A stretch of 35,479 bases of DNA from Defluviitaleaceae bacterium (GCA_009787945.1 WQSI01000002.1:1-35479), one strand, 5' to 3'. Positions 1-7,393 are shown, numbered from the stretch's first letter. The notes: generated by a model from the letters alone, not told the origin. Translations and numbers: made by a program.

Positions 1-104
1 ATTTTCTTAATCTGTTGTTTTTAGGAGTTGTGGCGTTGGTCACGCTTTTGGAGTACATAGACGGAAAGAAGAAAAACAAACGCCGCCCTCCCAAGCAGGA
101 TTAG
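1..104 (+). CDS. Small membrane-peptide toxin-like ORF, copy 1 (5' end outside window)
   Basis: The frame is open from the window edge to TAG at 102-104 and encodes FLNLLFLGVVALVTLLEY followed by a lysine/arginine-rich tail (GKKKNKRRPPKQD). It aligns almost residue for residue with the complete 38-aa peptide at 342-458, so only about five N-terminal codons are missing. One hydrophobic segment plus a basic tail is the layout of type I toxins of the Fst/TxpA/holin-like kind. A strong promoter on the opposite strand at 214-242 and hairpins at both ends support a toxin-antisense cassette. Assignment as a toxin is inference from architecture; the peptide family was not searched. Confidence 0.6.
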   Translation, partial: FLNLLFLGVVALVTLLEYIDGKKKNKRRPPKQD

Positions 105-113
105 CGGCGTTTG
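72..113 (-). terminator. Intrinsic terminator of antisense RNA copy 1, overlapping toxin stop
   Basis: A perfect 10-bp stem (77-86 with 104-113, CAAACGCCGC/GCGGCGTTTG) is followed on the minus strand by five T (76-72). It lies over the last codons and stop of the toxin ORF, so the antisense RNA would cover the toxin 3' end. Confidence 0.65.
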
Positions 114-164
114 TTATTAAGATTTTTTAATCAATGAACGCAAAGCCTGTTGACTTGTGCGATA

Positions 165-193
165 GAGGGGATGTTGACGCATCCTCTCTTTTT
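165..193 (+). terminator. Terminator of toxin mRNA copy 1
   Basis: A 9-bp stem with one G-U pair (165-173 with 180-188) and a 6-nt loop is followed by TTTTT at 189-193. Confidence 0.6.
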
Positions 194-213
194 GTTGCTT
201 TTGGTATAATAAA

Positions 214-242
214 ATTATAGCATGTGTGGGGCAGATTGTCAA
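214..242 (-). promoter_or_regulatory. Sigma-A promoter of antisense RNA 1
   Basis: On the minus strand TTGACA (242-237), a 17-bp spacer and TATAAT (219-214) form a perfect consensus promoter firing toward the toxin gene. Confidence 0.75.
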
Positions 243-259
243 TAGAATATTTAAATTTC

Positions 260-291
260 TTGACTTTTGGGGATTTTGTGTAAAATATAAT
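260..291 (+). promoter_or_regulatory. Candidate promoter of toxin copy 2
   Basis: TTGACT (260-265) is followed by TATAAT (286-291) with a 20-bp gap, or by TAAAAT (281-286) with a 15-bp gap. Neither spacing is ideal, so it looks weaker than the opposing antisense promoter, as expected for type I systems. Confidence 0.4.
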
Positions 292-341
292 AACGCACTT
301 GGAGGCAGGCTTTGACACCCTCATAGAAAGGGGGTTAGCCT

Positions 342-458
342 ATGTGGATTTGTGATTTTCTTAATCTAATATTTCTTGGCGTTGTGGCGTTTGTCACACT
401 CGCTGATTACATAGATGATAAGAAGAAAAACAAACGCCGCCCTCCTGACAGAGACTAG
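342..458 (+). CDS. Small membrane-peptide toxin-like protein, copy 2 (38 aa)
   Basis: This complete 38-aa ORF starts MWICDFLNLIFLGVVAF, continues with VTLADYIDD and ends in the basic tail KKKNKRRPPDRD. It has one membrane segment (about residues 5-24) and a cytoplasmic Lys/Arg cluster. A GGGGG ribosome site lies about 8 nt upstream of the ATG. It is too short for most gene callers. It is a tandem duplicate of the ORF ending at 104: protein tail, 3' UTR and antisense promoter are conserved, while the terminator hairpin has a different sequence but the same shape, which points to selection on structure. It is likely a type I toxin acting at the membrane (inference). The alternative is a benign small membrane peptide. 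Confidence 0.65.
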   Translation: MWICDFLNLIFLGVVAFVTLADYIDDKKKNKRRPPDRD

Positions 459-469
459 CAACGCGTTTG
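426..469 (-). terminator. Terminator of antisense RNA copy 2
   Basis: The stem CAAACGC/GCGTTTG (431-437 with 463-469, extendable by three A-T pairs) is followed on the minus strand by five T (430-426). It overlaps the toxin stop codon as in copy 1. Confidence 0.55.
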
Positions 470-517
470 TTTGAAATTTTAAACTAATAGTTGCAAAGCC
501 TGTCGACTTGTGCGTAG

Positions 518-545
518 GAAGGTCTGTTCCTGCAGACCTTCTTTT
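518..545 (+). terminator. Terminator of toxin mRNA copy 2
   Basis: A perfect 9-bp stem GAAGGTCTG/CAGACCTTC (518-526 with 533-541) with a 6-nt loop is followed by TTTT. Confidence 0.65.
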
Positions 546-554
546 GTTATTTCT

Positions 555-583
555 ATTATACCAAACAAACACCCCAATGTCAA
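555..583 (-). promoter_or_regulatory. Sigma-A promoter of antisense RNA 2
   Basis: On the minus strand TTGACA (583-578), 17 bp and TATAAT (560-555) make a perfect consensus promoter. It is back-to-back with the pdp promoter at 599-627. Confidence 0.75.
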
Positions 584-598
584 CAGAAAATTATCACC

Positions 599-627
599 TT
601 GACGAATTTGCTTGTTGGGGATATAAT
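599..627 (+). promoter_or_regulatory. Sigma-A promoter of pdp
   Basis: TTGACG (599-604), 17 bp and TATAAT (622-627) lie 31 bp before the pdp start codon. Confidence 0.75.
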
Positions 628-658
628 TATAGTGACTAAAACAATTTGGAGAGTATTT

Positions 659-1897
659 ATGAGCATATTTGAGATTATACAGGCTAAAAAAGAAGGCGAG
701 GCTCTTAGCCCCCAGCAGATTGATTTTGTTGTGGCGGGGTTTTCTGACGGCAGGGTAAGCGAGGGGCAGATGGGGGCTTTGCTGATGGCCATTTGCCTAA
801 AGGGCTTCACCAGGGAGGAAACCACAGCCCTTACCCTTGCCATGGCAAATTCGGGGGATGTTCTTGATTTTGAGGGCTTTGGCGGGGTTGTTGCAGACAA
901 GCACTCGACAGGAGGGGTTGGGGATAAGCTAACCCTTACCATCGCCCCAATGTGCGCTAGTTTGGGGGTTTCTATGGCTAAAATGTCTGGACGTTCCCTT
1001 GGGCACACTGGAGGAACTATTGACAAGCTTGAGGCAATACCTGGCTTTAAGGTGGACTTGCCAAATGAGGAATTAATGAGGATTTTGAGCCGCGTTGGCG
1101 TGTTTATCGCGAGCCAAACCGCAAACCTTGCCCCTGCTGATAAAACCATCTATGCCCTACGGGATAAAACCGCCACTGTAGACAGCCCCGCCCTTATCGC
1201 CGCAAGTGTGATGAGCAAGAAAATTGCGGCAGGGGCGCAGAATATCGTCCTTGATGTAAAGGTGGGCAGTGGGGCGTTTATGAAAACTTTAGAAGACGCC
1301 AGGCATCTTGCCCAAATTATGGTAGACATTGGCAAAGACTGCGGCAGGGGCATGGCGGCGGTGCTGACCGCTATGGATGCCCCCCTTGGCAGGGCTGTTG
1401 GCACTGGGCTTGAGGTGATGGAGGCTATTGATGTGTTGCAAGGGAAAGGTCCTGCTGACATACGGGATTTAAGCGTGGAGCTTACTGCTCAAATCTACTC
1501 CTTGTCTAAAGGGGTTGATATGGAAATTTCCCGAGAAATATCTAAAACTTGTCTTGAAAATGGCACAGCCTTTGCCAAATTTAAAGAGATGGTTGAAGCC
1601 CAAGGGGGCAACCTTGATGGGGTCGCCCAGGGCATTTCAGCAGATAAGCTGGATGTTTTTGCGTCAAGCACTGGATTTATAACTTCTATAGATGGCGAAA
1701 CAATTGGCAAGGTAGCCAATCAAAGCGGTGGTATGACCCTTTATAAGAGCGTTGGCAGTCAAGTGGCAGTTGGCGATAAGGTAGCAAGCATCTATGGAAC
1801 AGCTGATGAGCAGATGGCAAAAAGAGCCGAAGAAGCCTTCACCTACGGAGGCGAGAAGCCCGAAATTCCGCCACTTGTTTACGAGGTAATAAAGTAG
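659..1897 (+). CDS. pdp: Pyrimidine-nucleoside (thymidine) phosphorylase
   Basis: This enzyme cleaves thymidine/uridine/deoxyuridine with phosphate to the base and (deoxy)ribose-1-phosphate in cytoplasmic nucleoside salvage. It is 412 aa. Seen: the phosphate-binding segment KHSTGGVGDK at residues 81-90 and the family signature SGRSLGHTGGTIDKLE at 110-125, then the alpha/beta domain and a C-terminal domain ending PPLVYEVIK. It is slightly shorter than the usual ~433 aa. The ATG at 659 is chosen over an upstream in-frame ATG at 599 because 599 lies inside the promoter; TTTGGAGAG precedes 659. The promoter at 599-627 suggests its own transcription unit, possibly reading into recJ 48 bp downstream. 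Whether it prefers thymidine only (deoA) or all pyrimidines (pdp) cannot be told from the sequence. Confidence 0.93.
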   Translation: MSIFEIIQAKKEGEALSPQQIDFVVAGFSDGRVSEGQMGALLMAICLKGFTREETTALTLAMANSGDVLDFEGFGGVVADKHSTGGVGDKLTLTIAPMCASLGVSMAKMSGRSLGHTGGTIDKLEAIPGFKVDLPNEELMRILSRVGVFIASQTANLAPADKTIYALRDKTATVDSPALIAASVMSKKIAAGAQNIVLDVKVGSGAFMKTLEDARHLAQIMVDIGKDCGRGMAAVLTAMDAPLGRAVGTGLEVMEAIDVLQGKGPADIRDLSVELTAQIYSLSKGVDMEISREISKTCLENGTAFAKFKEMVEAQGGNLDGVAQGISADKLDVFASSTGFITSIDGETIGKVANQSGGMTLYKSVGSQVAVGDKVASIYGTADEQMAKRAEEAFTYGGEKPEIPPLVYEVIK

Positions 1898-1945
1898 AGC
1901 AGAAATCAAGAATAGAAAATGATACCTAACGAAAATGGTGCAATT

Positions 1946-3691
1946 ATGAAAAAATGGATATTGAAAAACCATGATGCCGACACGGCTTTAATGGCAAAGA
2001 CCTTGAAAATCACCCCAGGTCTTGCAAACCTTTTGGCAACAAGGGGTGTTAAGACCAGAAACACCGCAATCAAATATCTTAACCCCCTTCTTGACTATCT
2101 CCACCCAATGGGCGATATGGCTGGGGTTAGTGATGGCGTTAATATCATTAACCAAGCCATAACAAACGGTGATAAAATCTGCATATATGGCGATTATGAC
2201 GTGGATGGTGTGTCCTCCACTGTTATTTTAATGAAAGGGCTAACTGCCCTTGGGGCAAATGTTGACTACTACATACCCCACCGTGAGCGTGAGGGCTATG
2301 GGCTTAACATCCCCGCCGTGGAAGCTTTGGCGCAGGATTTTAAAGTCCTTATAGCCGTGGATAATGGCATAGCCAGCATTGCAGAGGTCGCCCAAGCTGT
2401 GGAACTTGGCTTAACAGTAATTATAATCGACCATCACAACCCGCAATTTGATGACGCGGGCTATGAGGTTCTGCCTGCCGCTCATGCCATCATCAACCCC
2501 AAGCAATCCGCCTGCCCATATCCCTTTAAGGAGATGAGTGCCGCAGGGCTTTGTTACAAACTAGCCCTGCATCTAGGAGTTGCCACGGAAGAAATGCTGA
2601 TTTTCGCCGCTATGGCAGCTTTTTGTGATGTGGTTGACCTGATTTCAGAAAACCGCATCATAGCTAAAAACGGCTTGCGCCTGCTAACAAAAAATGGCAC
2701 AACAAATTTAGGGCTTGACACCCTTGTCAAAAGGCGAAATTTGGAGTATAATGATATTGATGATTTTGCAATGGGCTTTATTCTAGGGCCTTGCATTAAC
2801 GCAAGCGGCCGCCTTGATAGTGCCGCCCTTGCTGTCGAATTATTTTTGACAGATGACAAGGACAAAGCCGCAGAGCTTGCCCAAAGGCTTATAGACCTAA
2901 ACGAAGAGCGCAAAGAGATGACAGGACGTTTTGTTGATGAGATTATTGAAAGCCTGCAAGAGCCTTTGGATGACATTTTGGTTATCTACCACGAAGGCAT
3001 CCATGAAAGCATAGCAGGCATTGTAGCAGGGCGGGTGAAGGAAGCTACCCACCATCCCGCCATTGTTTTCACAAAAGCAGGGGAGGTTGCCAAAGGCTCT
3101 GCCCGTTCTATTGAGTTTTATAATGTTTTTGAGGCGATGTCTGCCAATAAAGATTTGTTTCTGCGGTTTGGAGGGCATCCCATGGCGGCAGGGGCAACCA
3201 TGGAAATTGGCAAGGTTGATGAGCTTCGCAAGCGGCTTAACGCCCAAAGCCGCCTTACAGCAGAGGATTTCACACCTATTTTGTATGGGGATATGGAGCT
3301 AACCTTAGAAGAAGCCACCTTCGACCTTGCCCAGAGCCTAGATTTGCTGACCCCTTTCGGCAAAGCCAACAAAGAACCTGTGTTTTTTAGTTATGCAGTG
3401 GTAACAGAACGCGCCGAAGTTATCGGCAAAAGCGGAGAAACCTTGCGCTTTACCTTTAGAAGCGACACGGGGCGAAAAATCACCGCAATTGCCTTTAAAG
3501 GCGTTAGTAAATTTGCAGAGCATTTGGAAAATAACTATAGAGAAGATGTGGCGAAAGCCTTTACCGCAGGACGGTTGAAAAACATGACCATCAAATTGGA
3601 CATTGCCTATAACCTGCGGATAAACACATGGCAGGGCAACAGCAGCCTGCAGCTTGTTATTTTGGATTTTAAACACCCAAACCTAGTATGA
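1946..3691 (+). CDS. recJ: Single-stranded-DNA-specific 5'-3' exonuclease RecJ
   Basis: RecJ degrades single-stranded DNA 5' to 3' in recombination and mismatch/base-excision repair. The protein is 581 aa. Seen: DHH-phosphoesterase motif DYDVDG (83-88), VDNGI (138-142), DHH triad (162-164), a CDVVDL motif (227-232), GPCINASGRLD (281-291), and the DHHA1 glycine motif FGGHPMAAG (408-416), followed by a C-terminal OB-like region. The start at 1946 (MKKWILKN) matches RecJ N-termini; an upstream in-frame ATG at 1919 would add nine unlikely residues. Neither start has a strong ribosome site. It follows pdp by 48 bp, probably in one transcript. Confidence 0.93.
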   Translation: MKKWILKNHDADTALMAKTLKITPGLANLLATRGVKTRNTAIKYLNPLLDYLHPMGDMAGVSDGVNIINQAITNGDKICIYGDYDVDGVSSTVILMKGLTALGANVDYYIPHREREGYGLNIPAVEALAQDFKVLIAVDNGIASIAEVAQAVELGLTVIIIDHHNPQFDDAGYEVLPAAHAIINPKQSACPYPFKEMSAAGLCYKLALHLGVATEEMLIFAAMAAFCDVVDLISENRIIAKNGLRLLTKNGTTNLGLDTLVKRRNLEYNDIDDFAMGFILGPCINASGRLDSAALAVELFLTDDKDKAAELAQRLIDLNEERKEMTGRFVDEIIESLQEPLDDILVIYHEGIHESIAGIVAGRVKEATHHPAIVFTKAGEVAKGSARSIEFYNVFEAMSANKDLFLRFGGHPMAAGATMEIGKVDELRKRLNAQSRLTAEDFTPILYGDMELTLEEATFDLAQSLDLLTPFGKANKEPVFFSYAVVTERAEVIGKSGETLRFTFRSDTGRKITAIAFKGVSKFAEHLENNYREDVAKAFTAGRLKNMTIKLDIAYNLRINTWQGNSSLQLVILDFKHPNLV

Positions 3692-3706
3692 TATTACTAT
3701 GACTGC

Positions 3707-3799
3707 GTAGGGGCGCATATTATGCGCCCGCTATCGGACAAACGTGCCATTCATAAAAATACGTTTATCGAGCAATGGGCGCATAATATGCGCCCCTAC
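3707..3799. repeat. 93-bp palindromic intergenic repeat, full copy A
   Basis: Perfect 23-bp terminal inverted repeats (3707-3729 and 3777-3799, each starting GTAGGGGCGC in its own orientation) flank a 47-bp core. The core contains TCGGACAAACG and a roughly inverted ACGTTTATCGAG, so the whole element can fold into one long hairpin. No ORF or transposase is present. A second full copy is at 22123-22203 and partial copies are at 7370 and 10761. It sits between recJ and a lipoprotein gene. Confidence 0.85.
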
Positions 3800-3824
3800 A
3801 GTATCAACGCAAAAGGAGGACAAT

Positions 3825-5246
3825 ATGAAAAAACCATCTCTACTAACCCTAGTAGCTTTGTTCTGCCTATTCCTCACTGCCTGCAATGGCGAAGAATACA
3901 CAAACCAAGAGGACTACACCTACGAAGAAACCGAATATCCCGAAACCCTAACCCTAGAAATCGCCCTCGATTATGGGCTAAACTTCCCAAGCCGCCGCTA
4001 TTTTGAATACAGCAACTGGGCAGAAGCCCCAAACATTGCCATTTGGGCAAACCAACCCCTTTCCCATCTTGCTGTTTTTAATATGGTGAACCACTGGGAT
4101 GAAGAGCAGGAGCGCATCACATGGACCCCAATGGATAGGCGGGGAGAAACCCCTCTTTTGCCCGCAGGGGATGGCTTTATCATCCAAAACTATATAGGGG
4201 CAGGCACATTGCCCATAAGCGGCATTACCTTCACCGACCTAAATGGGTACACTCGATACTTTGCCATGCAAGAAAGCATGGCATACCCAGATGGAAGTGA
4301 CCAGCGTTTCCACCTTTGGGAGATAACAGAGGACATTGTGCCTTATGAGCCTTTGCAAGTGTTTGTAGCCCCCAGATGGCGGAGCTTCCCTAGTAGATTT
4401 ACAAACGATAATACAATAGGCATGATGACCCCAATGGGTATGTGGGGAGAAACCAGCTTTGAACTCTACGCCAACCAGCCTTTTTATAATTTTGAATTTT
4501 TAAGGCTTGAGGGGGATGTTATTGTTCACTCTATGCCTATTGCCACTGATTTGCAAGAGGTGAGGGTAGGTACGGTTATACGGCTTTATGCTGATTTTGA
4601 CCTTCACACCTACGGCATCAGCCTACAAGACAAATGGGGTGCAAGGCGTTACTTTGTTTTATCATACGAGCCAAGTATCTCTGAAATCAGCGTTTCTGCT
4701 GACCATTCCCTGCGGTTAACCATCTTTCAAACTCAGGAAGGTCATTGGGCTTTTTCTGCTAACCAGCCCATTACACATGAAGGGGTAACAGGGGAAATTG
4801 TACCAATCACCCGCCCAGAAGGGGGTTGGGTCGCTAACTGGGATATTGATTGGGAGCCAAGCATCTATGTTATAACAGACCAGAGGGGTGATGAGCGACA
4901 TTTTACTGTTGTTGAAAACCCCATAAACTCTGAGGTTTTCACCTGGGAAACCCCGCCACGCCCAGACCACATCTTTCACCTTCAAGTAACGGATGATGGG
5001 GAAGTTTTCGCAAACCAACCAATGATGGACTTTAGGCAAATGCGCTCTGCCAATTCTGTTTTGAGAATAGAAGAGCCAAGGGATATAGAGCCAGGGGAAC
5101 TTGTTGCCTTGCAACTTGCCTACCCTCCAGGAAATTCCTACATTTGGTTTATAGACCAAAGGGGGCGGGAACGCAGTTTTATTGTTGCCGAATGGGAAAC
5201 GGAATTCTACCCCTTTAATGGATTTTCAATTTTTGAAACCCCTTAG
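3825..5246 (+). CDS. Lipoprotein of unknown function with four 'ANQP' repeats
   Basis: The protein has 473 aa. A signal peptide (residues 1-19) ends in lipobox LTAC with Cys20 as the lipidation site, so it is expected on the outer face of the membrane. The rest is acidic, Trp/Tyr-rich and built from about four units of 80-140 residues. Each unit carries ANQP (75-78, 216-219, 312-315, 396-399) and ends with a Gly-x-x-Arg-Tyr/His/Ser-Phe motif (141-146, 272-277, 355-360, 447-452). This suggests repeated beta-sandwich domains, but I do not recognise the family. AAAGGAGGA 5 nt before the ATG at 3825 fixes the start; a longer frame from 3744 would run through the upstream repeat. The gene lies 24 bp before apt and may share its transcript. 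Confidence 0.8.
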   Translation: MKKPSLLTLVALFCLFLTACNGEEYTNQEDYTYEETEYPETLTLEIALDYGLNFPSRRYFEYSNWAEAPNIAIWANQPLSHLAVFNMVNHWDEEQERITWTPMDRRGETPLLPAGDGFIIQNYIGAGTLPISGITFTDLNGYTRYFAMQESMAYPDGSDQRFHLWEITEDIVPYEPLQVFVAPRWRSFPSRFTNDNTIGMMTPMGMWGETSFELYANQPFYNFEFLRLEGDVIVHSMPIATDLQEVRVGTVIRLYADFDLHTYGISLQDKWGARRYFVLSYEPSISEISVSADHSLRLTIFQTQEGHWAFSANQPITHEGVTGEIVPITRPEGGWVANWDIDWEPSIYVITDQRGDERHFTVVENPINSEVFTWETPPRPDHIFHLQVTDDGEVFANQPMMDFRQMRSANSVLRIEEPRDIEPGELVALQLAYPPGNSYIWFIDQRGRERSFIVAEWETEFYPFNGFSIFETP

Positions 5247-5270
5247 CACACAGATAAAGGAGATGACCAG

Positions 5271-5783
5271 ATGGACTTAAAATCAATAATCCGAACCTTC
5301 CCAGACTATCCCGCAAAGGGCATAATGTTTAGGGATATTACCACATTGCTAAAAGACCCGAAAGCCCTTGCCTACGCCATGGACAAAATGGAGGAAGCTC
5401 TAAAAGGGCTTGACTTTGACCTTATCGTCGCCCCTGAATCCCGCGGGTTTATCTTTGGCGTGCCTTTGGCGGTTAAGCTTGGCAAGGGCTTTGTGCCTGC
5501 CCGCAAAAAAGGCAAGTTGCCAGGGCATGTAACCTCTGGGGAATATGCCTTAGAATACGGCACAGACATTATCGAAATCCACACAGATGCTATTGAGAAG
5601 GGGCAGAAAATTGTCCTAATAGATGACTTGCTTGCCACGGGCGGCACGGCAAAATGCATTTGCGACATTGTGGCAGGTCTGGGGGGAGAGGTTGTCTGCA
5701 ATTTGTTTTTAATTGAGCTTGAAGGCTTAGGGGGAAGAGAAGCTTTGAAGGGTATGGATACAAAATCAATATTATCATATTAA
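5271..5783 (+). CDS. apt: Adenine phosphoribosyltransferase
   Basis: Apt converts adenine plus PRPP to AMP and pyrophosphate (purine salvage, cytoplasm). Its 170 aa are normal for bacterial Apt. Seen: FRDITTLLKD (20-29), APESRGFIFG (54-63) typical of Apt, and the PRPP-binding loop VLIDDLLATGGT (115-126). An AAAGGAGATG site precedes the ATG. The PRPP synthetase gene starts 19 bp downstream, so the operon makes PRPP and uses it. Confidence 0.95.
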   Translation: MDLKSIIRTFPDYPAKGIMFRDITTLLKDPKALAYAMDKMEEALKGLDFDLIVAPESRGFIFGVPLAVKLGKGFVPARKKGKLPGHVTSGEYALEYGTDIIEIHTDAIEKGQKIVLIDDLLATGGTAKCICDIVAGLGGEVVCNLFLIELEGLGGREALKGMDTKSILSY

Positions 5784-5802
5784 AACCAAGGAGGAAATAA
5801 AA

Positions 5803-6939
5803 ATGGCACATAAATACATGTTCAACGGCATTGAAATTGATTTTGCAGGAGATTTAGGCATCATAGCCATGAGCAACTGCCGAGATTTTGGCAAAAAAAT
5901 AGATGATAACATCCGCCGTCTGCGCAAGGCGGCAGGGATGCTAACCCCAGACACATTTTTGATTGACATTGACGAAATCCGTTTTGCCAACGGCGAAGGC
6001 AAGGTGCTGATAAACGACAGCGTTCGCGGCAAGGACATTTTCATCATCAGTGACACAGGGAATTATAGCCAAACCTACAAGCTCTACGGCTACGACAACC
6101 GCATGAGCCCTGACGAGCATTATCAAGACATAAAGCGAGTCATATCTGCAATAGGCGGCAAGGCGGCAAGAGTTAATGTGGTTATGCCCATGCTTTACGC
6201 CAGCCGCCAAGATAAGCGGAAAGGCCGCGAATCCCTAGATTGCTCCATGATATTGCAAGAGCTTGAAAACATGGGCGTTAGGGATATTATAACCTTTGAT
6301 GCCCACAATGCCGCGGTGCAAAACGCCGTCAGCGTAATGAGCTTTGAAAATATCTACGCAACATATGAAATTGTTAAAAACTTTATAGCGGATGAACCTG
6401 ATGTTATGGCAGACAGGGATAATCTCCTTATCATCAGCCCTGACGTTGGAGGGATGGAAAGGGCAATTTACTACTCCACCGTTATGAGAACGGATGTTGG
6501 TATGTTCTACAAACGCAGAGATTACAGCCGTGTGGAGTCTGGCAGAAACCCCATTGTTCAGCATGAATATTTAGGTAAGGACGTAGAGGGCAAAAACGTC
6601 ATCATCATCGACGACATGATAGGCACAGGGGAAAGCATGGCAGAAATTGTTAGGGAGTTAAAGCGCAGAAACGCCAACAAGGTGTTTGTTGCTGCTACAT
6701 TTGGCATGTTCACCCGCGGCATTGGTGTTTTTGGGGAGCTTCACGACCAAGGGCTGCTAACCCGCCTTTACACCACAAACCTGACCCATGTGCCAGAAGA
6801 TGCCCCCGAAAAGCCCTGGTTTAACCATGTGGACATGTCACCTTTCGCCGCAGAGCTTATGAACAACATCAACATGAACAAGTCAATTGAGCCCGTTATC
6901 GACGCAACAACCCGTCTTAAAAACGCTATCGGCATATAG
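5803..6939 (+). CDS. prs: Ribose-phosphate pyrophosphokinase (PRPP synthetase)
   Basis: It makes PRPP from ribose-5-phosphate and ATP for nucleotide, His and Trp synthesis. Seen: an N-terminal half with an ATP/flexible-loop motif SRQDKRKGRE (134-143), FDAHN (165-169) in place of the classical DLHA-type metal motif, and the PRPP loop VIIIDDMIGTGES (266-278). At 378 aa it is about 60 residues longer than the classic ~315-aa enzyme, with extra sequence before residue 130; a longer variant type is known in Clostridia. AAGGAGGAAATAAAA precedes the ATG. It is co-transcribed with apt. Confidence 0.88.
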   Translation: MAHKYMFNGIEIDFAGDLGIIAMSNCRDFGKKIDDNIRRLRKAAGMLTPDTFLIDIDEIRFANGEGKVLINDSVRGKDIFIISDTGNYSQTYKLYGYDNRMSPDEHYQDIKRVISAIGGKAARVNVVMPMLYASRQDKRKGRESLDCSMILQELENMGVRDIITFDAHNAAVQNAVSVMSFENIYATYEIVKNFIADEPDVMADRDNLLIISPDVGGMERAIYYSTVMRTDVGMFYKRRDYSRVESGRNPIVQHEYLGKDVEGKNVIIIDDMIGTGESMAEIVRELKRRNANKVFVAATFGMFTRGIGVFGELHDQGLLTRLYTTNLTHVPEDAPEKPWFNHVDMSPFAAELMNNINMNKSIEPVIDATTRLKNAIGI

Positions 6940-6978
6940 ATATATTTTCCACAAAACAACAATATAAGGAGAACTAAA

Positions 6979-7386
6979 ATGAAAAGATTAAAGCTCGTCG
7001 CAATATTATGCTTGGTTGCCGCCACCTTTGTCGGATGCGGACTATTACCAAGGGAAGATGAAGCAGAAGTTGGGTATTATAGAATTTTACAGAGCTTGAC
7101 TGGGGTTTGGACAACTGAGGACGGGGCGCTTTCCCTTTCAATTTATGAGGACGGAACATGGGAACACTCTTTCGGTGACATGAGTCTTTCTGGTAATGTG
7201 CAGGTTTCGGAACACAGCGAAGGTTTTGCTTTGGAGCTTGTTATTACGTACATAAGCGGACCAGGCGCACCATATTCCGATTGGCTTTCTGGCGATTTAT
7301 GGGGCAGAGGAACATATTCGTCTGCTTCAAGCCATATACACCTAGAACGCCACGACGGCTCAACACTGCGTAGGGGCGGGTATTAG
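6979..7386 (+). CDS. Small lipoprotein, unknown function
   Basis: The protein has 135 aa. A signal peptide with lipobox FVGC puts the lipidated Cys at position 20. The mature part begins with an acidic linker, then LTGVWTTEDG and several alternating hydrophobic strands, resembling small beta-barrel (lipocalin-like) lipoproteins; no family is certain. The last six residues (LRRGGY) and the stop codon are encoded by a copy of the palindromic repeat at 7370-7393. The stop overlaps the stop of the convergent gene by 4 bp. AAGGAG lies upstream of the ATG, 39 bp after prs, so it may be the last gene of the apt-prs operon. Confidence 0.72.
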   Translation: MKRLKLVAILCLVAATFVGCGLLPREDEAEVGYYRILQSLTGVWTTEDGALSLSIYEDGTWEHSFGDMSLSGNVQVSEHSEGFALELVITYISGPGAPYSDWLSGDLWGRGTYSSASSHIHLERHDGSTLRRGGY

Positions 7387-7393
7387 CCGCCCC
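7370..7393. repeat. Short palindromic copy of the GTAGGGGCG repeat (copy B)
   Basis: A 7-bp stem GGGGCGG/CCGCCCC (7373-7379 with 7387-7393) starts with the same CTGCGTAGGGGCG as copy A. It contains the stops of both convergent genes and may act as a transcription barrier for each. Confidence 0.65.

Larger units (their letters stand above)
72..207 (-). ncRNA. Putative antisense antitoxin RNA, copy 1
   Basis: The predicted transcript starts about 7 nt after the minus-strand -10 at 214-219 and ends at the terminator at 72-113, giving roughly 135 nt. It is complementary to the 3' part of toxin copy 1 mRNA, like RatA against txpA. Its 5' end would fold into the same stem-loop that serves as the plus-strand terminator (165-188). 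The extent is predicted from promoter and terminator only. Confidence 0.55.
426..548 (-). ncRNA. Putative antisense antitoxin RNA, copy 2
   Basis: It is predicted to start near 548, seven nt past the minus-strand -10 at 555-560, and to end at the hairpin at 426-469, giving about 120 nt. It overlaps the 3' half of toxin copy 2 mRNA and begins with a 9-bp stem-loop (541-518). The block CAAAGCCTG..GACTTGTGCG (494-514) is shared with copy 1 (141-161). Confidence 0.55.

Noticed and set aside
2554..2976. A 140-codon open frame on the minus strand inside recJ
   Set aside because: It is fully covered by a conserved gene on the other strand, has Ser/Arg/Leu-rich low-information composition and no ribosome site.
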